A stretch of 64,000 nt of DNA from Hippopus hippopus (Eukaryota > Mollusca > Bivalvia > Cardiida > Cardiidae). A model generated the notes under the pieces. It did no database searches. It was not told the DNA's origin and saw only the letters and a program-made list of their open reading frames with translations. A program made the translations under genes and the position numbers. Location of the stretch: assembly GCA_946811185.2 (NCBI GenBank), contig OX328101.1, positions 33,340,122-33,404,121 on the forward strand. The letters run 5' to 3'. This document shows, one piece after another, positions 1-12,796 of the stretch. Position 1 is the first letter of the stretch, and each line of letters opens with the position of its first letter.

Positions 1-104
1 TGACCCTATTCTGACCAATCAAAAAACGATTTAACATAATGAGCGCAATTATATCTCGGTGAAAACACAAAAATCTGCACTCAACCTTTGAATAAAAGTT
101 TGGC

Positions 105-336
105 CAATTTCTTTCTTCGATGATAGTGATTGTTACAGGATTCATTCCTCTCCCACCGCAGGCCATTGTTTCGACGATGGTTATGTGGGAAAGAAGCCAG
201 TGCCTTGGACAGAAAATTGTGCGGAGTACTGGTAAAAGATACTCCAGGAAAACATGGATAGGTGCACTGGCCGCCGTGATATAACTGAAATAATATTGAA
301 AACGGCTTTAAACACCATAAAATCAATCAATCAATA
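105..336 (+). mobile_element. SINE family 1, 5'-truncated copy
   Basis: Runs from CCAATTTCTTTC to the CAATCAATCA tail. A 14-bp target duplication AATAAAAGTTTGGC (91-104 and 337-350) proves retrotransposition. It lacks the tRNA-like head. Confidence 0.85.
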
Positions 337-447
337 AATAAAAGTTTGGCATGCTTGATAAAAATCGATTTAAAAATGAACTGCAAGACGACGAATCTTG
401 CCGTTATGGGGGGGAGGGGTGGAGGTTGGGCGTTTGCCGGTATTATA

Positions 448-586
448 CCAGCATTTTCTCATTTTCCCACAATGGTTTCTACCCTATCAAAGAATAATTT
501 CACTATTTAAGACTCACTGAAATTGTCGTCTGCAAATGCTCTCAATTTGGACAAGGCTAAAATTTTGTCGTCTGGTAAAGAGTTAA
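448..586 (+). mobile_element. MITE-A, right half
   Basis: Begins in the central hairpin (CCAGCATTTTCTC) directly after an element-K end, and finishes TCTGGTAAAGAGTTAA. Confidence 0.75.
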
Positions 587-587
587 C

Positions 588-823
588 GGCATAATACCGG
601 CAAACGCCTCGCCGCTATACAGTCAATGCATACATGTGACATTGTTTTTTGAGTTAAAAGAAGAAATTAATGAAATTTTCTGCTTCATTCCGTTGACAAA
701 TATTGTATTTGATATATACGAAATGAATCCGTAAAACAATTGCAATTTTTTTGACACATAATTTTGATTTTCATGGGTTTTCGCGATTTATGGTGGGGCG
801 TTTTCCGGTATTATGCCGGAAAG
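588..823 (+). mobile_element. TIR element K, copy 1 (236 bp)
   Basis: Bounded by GGCATAATACCGGCAAACGC and its complement (GGCGTTTTCCGGTATTATGCC). No coding frame. Confidence 0.75.
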
Positions 824-896
824 TAATTATCTTTTAATTATTTGGCATTATATTTAAATAAATTATAAAGATTTATCCCTTTACAACACAATCTCT

Positions 897-1135
897 AGTT
901 GGCATAATACCGGAAAAAGCCCCTCCACTATATCGCGAAAACCCATGAAATCTAAATCATTTGTGAAAAGAATTTTGATTTCTTATGGATTCATTCCGTA
1001 TGCATCAAATATAATATCGGTCTACGGAATAAAGCACAGAATTTCATTAATTTATCTTTTAATTCGTAAAACAATACCACATGTATGCATAGGGCTGTAT
1101 AGTGGAGGGGCGTTTGCCGGTGTTATGCCATTCAA
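897..1135 (-). mobile_element. TIR element K, copy 2, inverted
   Basis: Reverse-complement relative of copy 1 over its full length (e.g. TTTCATGGGTTTTCGCGAT and ATGCATACATGTG blocks). Only about 73 bp separates the copies. A third K end lies at about 425-447. Confidence 0.75.
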
Positions 1136-1190
1136 TAGAACATCAACAACAGCAACAACAAAAACACAACTATAATGAATACACTACTGA

Positions 1191-1370
1191 TTAATTCTTT
1201 ATCCTGGATTTCAACAACTCTGAAACACAAAGTTTTTTGAAAACATTATGGGAAAAAGCTGGTTTTTCTCCTTTTCTCAGAATGTTTTCTACCCATTTAC
1301 CAGCATTTGGGCTACATTTAATTTGCCTTCTGAAAATTCTTTCAATTTGCACAATTTTGGTAAAGGGTAT
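1191..1370 (+). mobile_element. MITE-A, decayed
   Basis: TTAATTCTTTATC to TTTGGTAAAGGG, with the hairpin partly lost. Confidence 0.65.
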
Positions 1371-1659
1371 AGGTAGTTCAACATCTTAACATTCATGGCC
1401 TGCAAACTTCTTCAGGTGACAACCAAGTGTGAAATTTATACTCCCATGTAAAGATAGTAACCTCATAAATTAGATAGCTGAAGAGTGCGGCAGTGCCCAA
1501 AGTATTTTAGTGCATTGTGTGGACCTCTATTATCTTGAAGATTCACGGAATTGCATGTGTTATTATGTAGATTTTTTTGCCCAAAGTATTTGGGTAATTA
1601 TTTCAAGTATCATTGATAAACTCGTTTTTTCAGGCATGAGTAAAGAGAATTTCAGCCTC

Positions 1660-1871
1660 CTAACCTTTATCCTGCTAAATAACTAAAATGACGTTTTCAT
1701 TCCGATAGTAAAAACCAAAATACTGCTAATTCAAAGCTATATTTTGGGGAATAATATCTCTTTATCGGACAGTGTAGATCAAAGATCAGACTGCACGTTC
1801 TGTGCAGTCTGATCTTGATCTGCACTGTCCGCAAAAGGTCAGTGAGTCGTGCTTAGCAGCCTAAAGGTTAA
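1660..1871 (-). mobile_element. MITE-C (hairpin GATCAGACTGCAC), TTAA-flanked
   Basis: Central palindrome around ATCAGACTGCACGTTCTGTG (about 1775-1820), flanked by GACAGTGTAGATC and CTGCACTGTCCGC. Ends TAACCTTTATCCTGCTAAAT and TTAGCAGCCTAAAGGTTAA. Confidence 0.8.
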
Positions 1872-3734
1872 CCATTAAAACTATTTGCGTTTTGTTTATG
1901 GACCTAAAGTATCAGCTAGGTTTAGACCAGATTTTTATTGCAGAGATCGAGGTATATTCAAAGGTATTGACGAGGGACGATGAAAAAAAAAAACGGTTTG
2001 TTTAAAAGTTCTCTCATGTTGCTTTCTTTTACTTGCGATGCTTATGAAAAATCTATCAAGTATAGATCGAACTAAGCAAGAATAATTCCGTATGATAAAA
2101 TTTTCAGGCCAAGTGAAAAAGTCGCAGACTCACTATGCTCAACGCCACTATGTATATATACTATCCGGCACAAGACGTTTTGACGTCAACAACAAGGTAT
2201 GTTATGATGACTTAAATAATGATAGCTCTTTAAAAACTCTTCTCAAAGTACCCGTCCATGAACATACCACACGTTTCAAAGGCGTAGCGTCCGTTGACGC
2301 ACAATATGCAAGTATGTAATAAGTATGAAAATATGATAGAATCAAAGGACTGAAAGTCATGAAAGCGGATTTGTTGAACAGTTTTAAGCTATGATCTGAT
2401 GTAATTAAAAAAAAATATCACATGTAATACATGTATAATATGTAAGTAATAAGTAGAGTAAGAAAGGGAAATGGGAGTCGAAGTTGTTCTACCAAGTGTG
2501 CTGCGCAGCAGCTGTTATTTTACTACTTATTACAGTATTAATTTTATCCAACAATTTGAAGGTTTTTTTTCTATTTTTTTTTGCTAGTATTATATTTAGT
2601 ACTGTAAACACGCATAGGACTGGAAAACAAACAAACAAACAAAAAACAAGATAGATTTATAAGTGAAAGTTATTTGACAAATATATAGAACACTGCAGTT
2701 GTTGATTTGTTGATGAGTAAGACTTAAAAAACTATACAAAATAGAATGATGATTTATAATGATATTTCTGTAAAAACACATTGTTAAGGTCTACAGCTGT
2801 CAATCAGTTTCAGCAATCATGAGCAAATTTGATCTAAGAGTACAACATATTGCTACTTACACATGTATGCAATATGAAATTTTTGTGCCTTCTTGTTGAA
2901 CTTCTTACCAGAAGACAAGATTTTTGATTCCCCCAAATTAAAACCAACTATTCAGAATTTCATACCCTAAACAAACTCAAAAATGACTTACTGAATTATA
3001 GCTGGAAAATCATTAGTAAAGAAGAAAGATAAGATTTAGAAAAAAATATCTGAATTGATATTTCCTTAATGCGCTTCTCAGCCTCTTTGGGTATTATTAG
3101 ATTTCATGCCACAGTTTTGGAAAGCTTTGAGGGAATGGTACTTAATCAATAACATGCGCCATCAACAAGGATTTATATATTCAAATCAGTATCAAGACGT
3201 CATATCTGGTGTAATAAAAATAAACAGAGTGACCTATTGCTATAGTAGCCTACAATTCTATTATCAAACACCCAAAATTGCATCATTTTACTGAATTTAA
3301 CCTTACACTTTATTGAAAAGAAATATATATCTGGTAGTATTTATTGGCCTTTTATGAAATAATTTGATTTGCGGCAAAAAAAAAAATTAAATAGCTTGCT
3401 GTTTAGAGCATAAACAAACAATTCAATAGATATAGAGCCCTCAGATTATGTAGTTTGTATTTGTAAAGGGTAGAAAAAATTCTGGAAGAAAAAAAGAAAA
3501 GAAATACTGATGTCTTGTTTTCCAACACTGTTTTCATAAGCTCTATTACACAGGACCCATAAAACATAAGATTTATTCTGTGTTAAAGGGCTAAAAATAA
3601 GAAAAATCCTCAAAAATTCTCCCAATTTAACTTTGTATGACATAAAATTCAAGGGTCAAATATAGGCCATGTCTGGACAAACCATAAAGTATTTTGAATA
3701 TTGATTACATGTATCTGTAACAGTTCTGTTAAAT
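1872..3734. other. No gene seen
   Basis: AT-rich sequence with short open frames lacking motifs. A pyrimidine-purine CAAA run is at about 2626-2646. No repeat family was recognised. Confidence 0.6.
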
Positions 3735-3815
3735 AGCCCCAAAGGCTGGGATTTAACCTAGAACCTTCAGGTCCAAACTCCGTAGGCAAACGCTCTACCA
3801 CATTGCTACAAAAGC
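3735..3815 (-). mobile_element. tRNA-like SINE head fragment
   Basis: Minus strand contains GTGGTAGAGCGTTTGCCTAC and AGGTTCTAGGTTAAATCCC, spaced like A and B boxes. No acceptor stem closes it, so it is not a functional tRNA. Confidence 0.5.
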
Positions 3816-3999
3816 TAGCTTTATAGCAAGACAGATAAGTGTACCCTTATACAAACACAAGCTATACATTTATATCAATCTGTGGGATAGACCAGTATAC
3901 AACCTATGGATCCATGTCAGGTTTCCTTGGCATCTGACAACTAGATCTGGAGAAAATTTTGATTGGGGTTTATTTTAACACTTTACTGAACACTTACGT

Positions 4000-4211
4000 C
4001 AACCCTGAGGCTGCTAAGCACGACTCACTGACCTTTTGCGGACAGTGTAGATCAAGATCAGACTGCACAGAACGTGCAGTCTGATCTTTGATTTACACTG
4101 TCCGATAAGGAGATATTTATCGTCCTCAAAATTACCTTGAAATAGCAACCTTTGGGATTTTACTAACGACTGGAAGGTATCATTTGAGTTATTCAGCAGG
4201 ACAAGGGTTAA
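4000..4211 (+). mobile_element. MITE-C, forward copy
   Basis: CCCTGAGGCTGCTAAGCACG start, perfect hairpin arms AGATCAGACTGCAC/GTGCAGTCTGATCT, end AGCAGGACAAGGGTTAA. A decayed MITE-A shares its right TTAA. Confidence 0.8.
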
Positions 4212-4400
4212 TAACCCATAAGGAAATAGGCAATTGAAAGCATCATGGGACAAGGACAAAATTCTGGTTGACAGTTTTCTCCTGTTCCAACATTGTTTTC
4301 AATCATAAGAGTGAACTTCAGCTCATTTGTATCAGTTTCTGAATTGTTGTCTGCAGATACATTTAAAGAGCCTAAACTTTGTCATAATTATGGGGAAGGA
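4209..4400 (+). mobile_element. MITE-A, heavily decayed
   Basis: TTAATAACCC, CATGGGACAAGG and TTTTCTCCTGTTCCAACATT remain. It abuts MITE-C at a shared TTAA. Confidence 0.45.
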
Positions 4401-4532
4401 ATGAATAACGAAATGGCATCCATTTAATTACCACTTTTGATTAAAAAACAAAAAGTAATTTATGCATAGATGGTGGACATAGACTAATCTGAACAATCTT
4501 ACAAAAAATAACTCCCCTCTATATGTGAATCT

Positions 4533-4737
4533 GGGGTCCTGCATGGCTTACTAGTAAAGTTTAGGACTTGTTACCTGATGCCCATATGTTTTTCTGTGGG
4601 AGTGTCCCTAGGCAAGACACTTCAGAGCCCTGGCTTAGTACTGCTGAAACCCAGACATACATAAATAAGCTAGTTGTAGCAGTTATATGACTGAAATAAT
4701 GTTGAAAGCGACATTAAACGCCATTCAATTAATCAAA
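4533..4737 (+). mobile_element. SINE family 2
   Basis: Head GGGGTCCTGCATGGCTTACT, middle GTGTCCCTAGGCAAGACACT and a 3' tail ATGACTGAAATAATGTTGAA...CCATTCAATTAATC. The tail is shared with SINE family 1, suggesting both use the same LINE machinery. Confidence 0.75.
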
Positions 4738-5141
4738 TGTAATGTGGATCTAACATTGGCCTCCCGCAAAGTTAACCTTTATCTGACATTTCTGTCAGCC
4801 TCACAAAATGTAGCTCTTAAGTTTTTGAAAACAATGGTAGACAAACAGATTTTTTTTTTATTCTTACCAAAGTCATTTTTTTCCCCATTCCATAACACCA
4901 TGAAGGATACAATGTGTTTTAACTAAGGTAAGTGTGGCTATATTATTCCATTTTGAAGGATGTTCAGAAAAACTTTTGAAACAACTTATCCAATTGGCTG
5001 AGCTTTATTTGGCTGTACTAAAAATCAAGGGTTTTCAGAAGGACTAGTGATGGTGGTTTTTGTCTGAGATTGAAAGATAAAGTGTCGCAGAGTACCGAGA
5101 TGAATGACTAAAAGTAATCAAACGGTGTCGATTTTAATGAA

Positions 5142-5429
5142 GCCGATCCCCGGTAGCTCACAGGACTTAGAACAGGGGGTCGCTGGTTCGATCCCCGGCT
5201 CGGCCAATTTCTGTCGGTGCATTGATGATAGCCACTGCGACAGGATTCATTCCTCTCACCGCTAACCATTGTTTCGACAATGGTTATGTGGGAAAGCAGC
5301 CAGTGGTTTGGAATGAATATTGTGCAGAGTACTGGTAAACGAAACTCCAGGAAAGCATGGACAGGTGGCCGGCGCGATATATCTGATATAATATTGAAAA
5401 AGACGTTAAATACCATACAATCAATCAAC
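5142..5429 (+). mobile_element. SINE family 1, full copy
   Basis: tRNA-like head with a B-box-like GGTTCGATCCCCGG, then the body GACAGGATTCATTCCTCTCA...TTATGTGGGAAAGCAGCCAGT and the tail CCATACAATCAATCAA. Confidence 0.85.
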
Positions 5430-6130
5430 AATTTCAATGAAATTTCTAAGATCGCAGAAAAGAGCAGTCTGTAAAGAATCTGGTTTTGGTCCTGTTGCAG
5501 CAGCCTATCAGATCGACTCATTTATGTGTCGGCACTGATTTTGCCGTTTCAGCCCTGCAGTATTGTCATTGCGATCGTAATGCTAAATTTGCAATATTAT
5601 GCCAGATATGCATTAATCAAATGGTAATGTCTGCCATAATGCAAGCGGTTATATTCAGTTTACAACATGTTGCCCTTTCAACTGTTTAGTCAGTTTCCGA
5701 TGTTTGGAGAAACACTGGCGGTTGTTTAGCAACAACCGCCATAGAAACAAATCAACATGCATTTACATTTTACGGTGGGGGGGGGGGGAAAGACATGTCC
5801 CAGCAATTCTTATCCTTATGGTATTCTTGTTTTGTGTTACAGCTACCCTCTTGGAAGAAGGGTATTTACGTCAACAACATCAACAACCAATTACCAAACA
5901 AAACTTGCATTTTAGAAGGAATATGAATTGCCACTCATAGCATGGTGTACTTGTTTCGTGTTTACAGCTATCCTCTGAAAAGAAGAGCATTTACGTCGAC
6001 AAAACCGTAACTAGGAAGAAATGTGAGTTACCACACATATCTTACGTAACTTGTCGATTTATGCAAGGATCAAAAATGCAAATTAAATTTATCATCAACA
6101 TAGGAAAAGATGGACTCTGTCTGCGGCATC
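5430..6130. other. No gene seen
   Basis: Contains a G12 run (about 5776) and two similar ACAGCTAYCCTCTKRRAAGAAG / TTTACGTCRACAA segments about 120 bp apart (5840 and 5965), suggesting a small duplication. Confidence 0.5.
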
Positions 6131-6134
6131 AAAT

Positions 6135-6312
6135 GGGATCCTGCGTGGCTCAGTGGTTAAGTGTAGGACTCGTAACTTGAAACATTGGTTCGAGCCTCAA
6201 TGGAAGTACTGAACTTTTTGTTGGAGTGTTCTTGGGCAAGACAATTCAGAGCCTAACCTAGTACTGGTTAAATTCAGGACATACATGAATAAGCGAGCTA
6301 TCGCTGTGACCA
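6135..6312 (+). mobile_element. SINE family 2
   Basis: TGGCTCAGTGGTTAAG resembles an A box and GGTTCGAGCC a B box. The 3' part runs into a CCAA-rich microsatellite. Confidence 0.75.
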
Positions 6313-6450
6313 ATCAATCAGTCACTGAGTCACTCAACCAACCCACCAACCAACCAACGAAACCAACCACCCACCCATCCACCCACCCTCCAACCAACCA
6401 ACCAACCAACCAACTTATCCATCCTTCCATCCATCTATCTATCCATCCAT
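6313..6450 (+). repeat. (CCAA)n/(CCAT)n compound microsatellite
   Basis: Imperfect CCAACCAA, CCACCCA and CCATCCAT units fill the gap between two family-2 SINEs and probably grew from a SINE tail. Confidence 0.9.
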
Positions 6451-6614
6451 GGGGTCCTACGTGGCTCGGTCTTCAGTGGGAGTATCCTTGGGCAAGACAC
6501 ATCGAAGCCCTAGCCTAGTACTGGTGAAACCCAGGAAATACACGAATTATGTGAGGTGTCGCCGTGATATGACTGAAATAATGTTTAAAGCAGCGTAAAA
6601 CACCATCCATCCAT
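6451..6614 (+). mobile_element. SINE family 2, internally deleted
   Basis: GGGGTCCTACGTGGCTCGGT passes directly to AGTGGGAGTATCCTTGGGCAAGACAC, losing the B-box region; the tail ends CACCATCCATCC. Confidence 0.75.
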
Positions 6615-7529
6615 CTGTGGCATTAAAATATATGTATACAGAGGCCTGAAAATTGGATTGAGATACAAAGGGCTTTTGTGATCATGCCATCGCAGACTAT
6701 ATAAGTTGAGTTATTTTTTAAATTTCAGCATCAACATCGAAGTGAAAAAATTGATTGCATTCTGCCGTATTCATGTGCTCCCAGCCTATTTGTTCCTTAC
6801 AAATTAGAGGATTGTCCCAGTAACTCGTGGACTGAGTTGTCATCAGTGAAAATACACCATACAAACTCTTAATTTTCATATTTATCATATATCTTCATTC
6901 CGAGTTTAAACACAAACTTACTGCAAAATATATCTAATTATACTAGATCTGCAGACAATATGGAAATACAGGGTACGCTTACTTTGGATCAATTTATGAC
7001 TCATAATTCAAGGATTTTAATTTTATTTTATTACTCATGAACGTACTTAAATGAAACTGAATGGCTGAAGTTACTTACAGAATTTTATGACGAATGAACG
7101 TCACATAAAGAAATTAGCAAAGTCCATAATTTATTAGGGCAACCCTGGCAAGTGTCTGAAAATGTGGGCCATAGGAAATTCTTGTGCATTTTTTGTGCAT
7201 TTTAGTTCATTCGTAAATGCGGATTTATTACATGAAACTGGAACTTGAGATGCTACATGAACGGACAGCACTGGTGAGTACAACCAACAATTGATTTATA
7301 TTTAGGGATTTTACTCTACTCGAATTTTGGTCCAGTATTATCCAAAAGAAAATTCCCCCAAAAATCAAACCAATCAAAATCTTAAAGATACCAATACACC
7401 AATATTATCCCTCTCAGCACCATCTACGAAAAAACGGACATTTGCCGAAGGTAAAGATCAAGATCAGATTCCACAGAACGTCTAGTCTGATCTAGGATCT
7501 ATACCTTCTTCAGTCAAGGGTATAGAAAT

Positions 7530-7970
7530 AATGTTCCTTAATTCTTGGATATCTAATGCAAATTTAAAAGGTCTTTTAAACCTACAGGGCTATTCCAAAA
7601 GCAACTTTGAACTCATTCCACCGGACTGCACTGAGATGAGGAAAACTGATCCCTTTTTTTTCCTAATTATTAAATCTATTATTCATTTATTTATCTATTT
7701 TCTCCAACATCTTCCTGTCAAAACTTACCATCAGTAAAAATTCAAACTATTTCCCTGGTGTTCTCAACAACTTTATGTAGAGAAAAGGGCACTTGAAAGT
7801 TTGCTTTGCTTGTTAAATGCAACAGCAAAAAGTTGCTCCTAAGAAAGTAGTCTCTCTGGTTTATTCAGTTAGGCTATAAATCTTCATTCTACATAGACAA
7901 TTGATTGTCTCCACATGTCCCACTTTTTAATGTGAAATACGGAAGCTATTCTGAGCAATACGAGAAATGT
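7530..7970 (+). repeat. Diverged fragment of the 1.7-kb repeat
   Basis: Matches the end of the 0.8-kb block (GGCTATTCCAAAAGC, GACTGCACTGAG) and the 260-bp module (TTCTCAACAACTTTATGTAG) with many substitutions. It lies about 0.85 kb before the better copy. Confidence 0.6.
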
Positions 7971-8544
7971 TCCTAAATTTTGAGACTGCTTCAATAAAAT
8001 AAAATCTACATGTCCGCTTTTATCCAGAGTTTGGATCTACTAAAAAGCACATTTGATAACTATGTTTCGAAAAATTCATTAAAATCGAAAAAGCCAATTA
8101 AATAAGCATATGAACATACATTGGTAACTCAACACGGAACAGTTTGACAACGGCGACGTAGTTTAGTGTATTCTTATGTTCCGTCAAAAGGAGGCAAAGA
8201 AACCATAAAGCGTTAACATTTGACGTATTTAACTCTTTTTTCATCAGTTAATAAGTCACAGCTCACCATTTCACTGACTTCGCGTATTGACTTTCTTCTA
8301 TCCCCCTTAAGCAAATCCTTCACGGCCGCAATATGTTTTCACATCCGCTGAATCAGACCTTCCACTCAAGTGTTTGTCTATTATACTGTCATCTCCGTCT
8401 GTAAATCATCCGAATCACCGAAACATAAGTGCTCCTGAACATATAGATTTAGCTGTATCGCGTAAAATGTACCTATATATCTCCGTAGGAATCATTCCTA
8501 TGTTTTAACAATTTTTATCTCAGTTCGGTGTTAACGTTTCTCTC

Positions 8545-10487
8545 ACATCTTTCCTGTGAAAAAGTACCATCAGTAAAATTCTCAAATTATTTACTTGGTG
8601 TTCTCAACAAATTTATGTAGAGAAAAAGGCACTTAAAATTTTGCTTTGCTTGTTTCATGCAGCAGCTACCATTTGCCCCTGAACAAGTAGTCTGTCTGCT
8701 TTATTCAATTGGACCTTGATTCTTCATGACTTTTACAAGGACAATTGGTGGTCTCAACATGTCCAAAATTTCAATGTGAGACACAGAAGTTGATCTGAAG
8801 CACATTTTGAAAATTAGACTAAAACGAATTTCTGACTCGCAATAGCCTGTAATGCGTGATAAGGCCACAATAACAGAATAGTTCCTACAGAAATAACACA
8901 GCCACGCTCACTTTTTTCAAGATATGATCAAGCAAATATCAAAAACACCTTTTAAACCTATCATTTCATATTTTCTGATATAACAGAGAAACAAATGTGC
9001 TTGATATCAAATTTTCAAATGGAACTACTTTTGACTTTTGTGTGAATGTTTTCAAAGAAAGGGAGGGAACTAGAATAGTCTTAGTGGACAGTGCTCGAAC
9101 CTGAGCAACTACTACCCATTTTTTTTCCATTCTCCCCCTGTTTGTTCTCTCTCTCTCTCTCTCTCTTTCTTTTCTTTTGCTTTTGCATGCCCTCTTCGAA
9201 ATTCTAAGACATTGAAACATATGTCAAATTCAAATCATTAGGAATGCATGAAAATTTACACTCACTCTATTTATCTACTTTCATAAATTTCCATAGGTTT
9301 TTTTAACCCCAATGCATATGGCTTGACAGGCTTGACTGGGGAAGATATCCCGTATCGACATGATACTGCTTGTGACCGTGATGACATGTTTCAATCCCTC
9401 AAAAGGGGAAACAATGATAGTACGACTAGGCTCCGAAATCAATTGTGATGAGGACTAAAAGATATAGGGAATTTTGGCACATGCAACGAAACGTAAATCT
9501 GGGTTCATGTTAACTCTGCCGCGTCAGTCCGTTCATGCACACTCTTACAGTGATATTAATTTTGTCATATCGATTTGAAGACAATTTCATCAGAAGAGGA
9601 TATGTTTTAAAATGTTTTTCTTCCCAAAAAGAAATTATAAAAAACAGCATTATTAATGCCTTTTGTCAAGTTCATGTTTTCACGGCGTAAGTGCCATACA
9701 CCAGTGGGTCATCGTCAAAACCAGTTTCGGATTCTACGCTATGTGTAGTCCTTGTGTGCATTCTGACGGTTCAACGATGTCATCGCAGGCACAAGAGACA
9801 TATGTAAATTTGCGACATTTTGCTGGCTTGAGTCTAGCAGCTGTAGATCTTTATCTGGCAAAGCGCACTGTGACATACCCTTTTCTCTTTCAGCATAGCC
9901 ATACAACATTTATTGATAAGTCCTTCAAACCTATCTGGCTATTACAAAAGCTACATTAAATACATTTCGCCAAGACTGCACTGAGGAAAACTGCTGTTTT
10001 ATTTTCATTATTCATTTACTTATTTATTGAAGATTTACTTATATTCTCCCAAATCTTTCACGTCAAAAAGTACCATCAGTAAAATTCTCAAATCATTTTC
10101 TTGGTGTTCTCAACAATTTTATGTAGAGAAAAAGGCACTTAAAATTTTGCTTTGCTTGTTTTATGCAGCAGCTACCATTTGCCCTTGAACAAGTAGTCTG
10201 TCTGCTTTATTCAATTGGACCTTGATTCTTCATGACTTTTACCAGGACAGTTGGTGGTTTCAACATGTCCAAAGTTTCAATGTAAGACACAGAAGTTGAT
10301 CTGAACAATATATAGCAAATTCATATCGAAACGGGTGACTCAGGTGGGTGGGGGTTGGTTCAGTACCCGACCTTCTGTCACCCGTTTTATTCAAACAATC
10401 GCCTAATTTCAATGTCTTTTGGTATGTATGGATTGTTAATGCGGGTCAGTGTGCAAAGGATTACATATAAGCCTTCAAAGCACACAT
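8545..10487 (+). repeat. 1.7-kb modular repeat, copy 1
   Basis: Order: a 260-bp module (CCATCAGTAAAATTCTCAAA..., 8545-8805), a module starting GAAAATTAGACTAAAACGAA (to 9115), a CT tract, an 0.8-kb block, the 260-bp module again (10055-10315) and a 165-bp tail to ACACA at 10487. The repeated first module implies a tandem arrangement. The copy at 36.8-42.2 kb matches at about 90-95% by eye. Confidence 0.8.
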
Positions 10488-11446
10488 AGCCAACTTTCGC
10501 GGACATGTAAAAATCGATATCAGCCCATTTTACCTGTATTTTTTTACATAGAATTATGAAGGGCCTTGGTAGATAAACGCTTATAACTTCATCGATTTTC
10601 AGAATCGAAAATTATCTCAAGTGAGGTAAGAAAATTCAATTTATTCTCTTTCAAATGAACTAAGTTTTATAAATTTCGTAAATGAAACTTTTGGTCCTTT
10701 TTTAACTTTAAAATTATAGGTATGGTTTATATAGAATAAAGAGAAAAAATACTTTTTCCGAAGATAAAAACTGACATATTTGTTGAATTTCCTCTCTTTT
10801 TGTTGAAAAGTCAAAATTATCTCAAGTGAGGTCATACAGCTCTTTGCTCTTTAAATTGGTATAAGTTTGAGTCATTTAAAAAAATAAACTTTTGGTCCTT
10901 TTTACAGTTTTTTAATGCCCCTATCCTATTTTTTTCTTTTTCCGTAATCGCTCAGATTGTGGCGGATTTTGCCGATGATGGCCGAGTCTAACTGTAAGAT
11001 AAGCCGCCCGGGTATCTTTGCTGTGTTACGTAATGTTATATTGACTAATGGACCCCCTGCTATGTTTATGATTTACATGTATCCACATGATTATAAACTC
11101 GAATTTTTACCCGGGTTGTTTGATCATGACAGAATCCCTAAGATTTTTTATTATGTATCTTATAGATCTTATAAAAGACTAGAATTTGATTTTTATGGGG
11201 TTATTCCCATGGATTTACAATCACTAAGATTAAGATTTGAAATTAGAAAATGTACGTTTGCTATTTTTTCCATTCTTCAGCCATTTTTTCCATTCTTAGA
11301 TATTAATGCCGTATCAAAAGTATTTTTCTGGCGACAGTTTATAAATTCATGTTTCCTTGCCATTTTCAAACCGGTCCTTGACCTGTCACATCATATAGAA
11401 GGCTTTTGAAAACATTGAAGAAAGGGTTTAAATGCTGGTTAGTAAC
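10488..11446 (+). repeat. Segment between two AGCCAACTTTCRCGGACATG ends
   Basis: Starts with the same 20 bp as the repeat at 11447. It holds a duplicated unit (AAAATTATCTCAAGTGAGGT at 10607 and 10810) and a 150-codon open frame (10957-11409) with no recognised motif. The frame is AT-rich with low-complexity phenylalanine and leucine runs, so I do not call it a gene. Confidence 0.5.
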
Positions 11447-12223
11447 ACATAGCCAACTTTCACGGACATGCTTTATCAGCAATCTCGCATATCAACAAAT
11501 CGATGAAAATAACCGATATTATACGTAAAGGTTCGGGATTTTCCGGAGTTTGGCAAATATAAACCGCGTACAATCTATTCATAATCGCTAGTCCGCAGCT
11601 GTAAAAGATAAGAGTAACGTAACATTACGTAACAGGATAACAGTAGCCCTGCTTCAAATTTACAATCCTTGCCTAGACCGACTTTTTGTTTTCGGGTTTC
11701 CACTTTTACTTTTTGTCTGCTAAAAGCCATTGTAGCCCCTGTAGATCAGTATCAGACAGCACAGGATGTGCACCCTCATCAGACTACACATAATCTTAGA
11801 CTTACACCATCAGATACTGCGAGATTTTTCTTTGGAAAGAACATTGCTATATTTGGGCTTTGTTTGACGGTTCATACTTCATTCATTCTTCGGTTTAAGG
11901 GTTGAGTTTTGATGCTCTTAGATTAAAGTTCTGATCCTTGCTGTTCGGCCGTTTGTGCGACTAAGTGCACTTTTAGCTGACAATGTAGACCAGTAATAAA
12001 CTTCACAAAAAGCAGTCTAATCTTGAAACCTAATTCGTCCAAATTCAATTTTGCTGACAGTGTAGATTAATAACAGGCTGCACAAAACAAGCAGACTGAT
12101 CTTGGATCTGATCGACTCTAAACATCGATTTTTTTCTTAAATTCTTCATACCGAAATATCACCAGGTGGCTGAATTCAGCAGAAAATTCGAAGCTTTTGG
12201 AGTACCGGTTTAATCCTTTACCG
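11447..12223 (+). repeat. 0.78-kb dispersed repeat, forward copy
   Basis: Begins AGCCAACTTTCACGGACATG and ends near GTACCGGTTTAA. The same sequence is found inverted at 36030-36812. It contains several stacked hairpins of the GATCAGACTGCAC type related to MITE-C. Confidence 0.75.
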
Positions 12224-12227
12224 AGTT

Positions 12228-12307
12228 TTAACGTTCTGTACAGTCTGATTTTGATCTAAACTGTCCACAAAAGATCCCGGAGTCGCGTTTAACAGCCTAC
12301 AGGTTAG
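12228..12307 (-). mobile_element. MITE-C partial
   Basis: CGTTCTGTACAGTCTGATTT and ACTGTCCACAAAAGATC followed by AACAGCCTACAGGTTA. It directly abuts the 0.78-kb repeat. Confidence 0.55.
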
Positions 12308-12796
12308 AACATTTCATAGTTCAACCAACGGCAGATGTCGGTTGAGATAGCGAGGAGGGATCGGCATCAGACTGAACGGACGTACTCTGGTAGGCCTATT
12401 GATCTTCTCCGATACCTGGTAGTGTTTAACAGCCTTGAATTCATCCATTTACAGCTTTTACCAAACAATCTGCCTAGTTTTAAACGAACGAACAAACGAA
12501 CGAACGTTTGAACGTTTGAAAGAAAGAAAGTGTCGGATACAAAGTGGCAATAACTGAAAGTTGCGAACGACTAAAAGGCAAAAACGAAAGAAGACGGTAA
12601 AATAGAAGGTTTTTTTTTTTTCCCTGATCCCTGGCCTGTCTGACCGGAATCCGCCTGCACTTTTCAATATTAAGGAATTCTTTACAGCCGAAAAAAAAGG
12701 TTTCCTTTCATATGAAGCCATAGATGGTTACTCTTTTCTAAACGATTCAAATTTAGTCCCTTTTAGATGGAATTCATATATTGATATAATTTTTAC

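Noticed and set aside
10957..11409. 150-codon open frame, the second longest in the window
   Set aside because: Low-complexity, no motif, no splice or promoter context, lies between two repeat ends.
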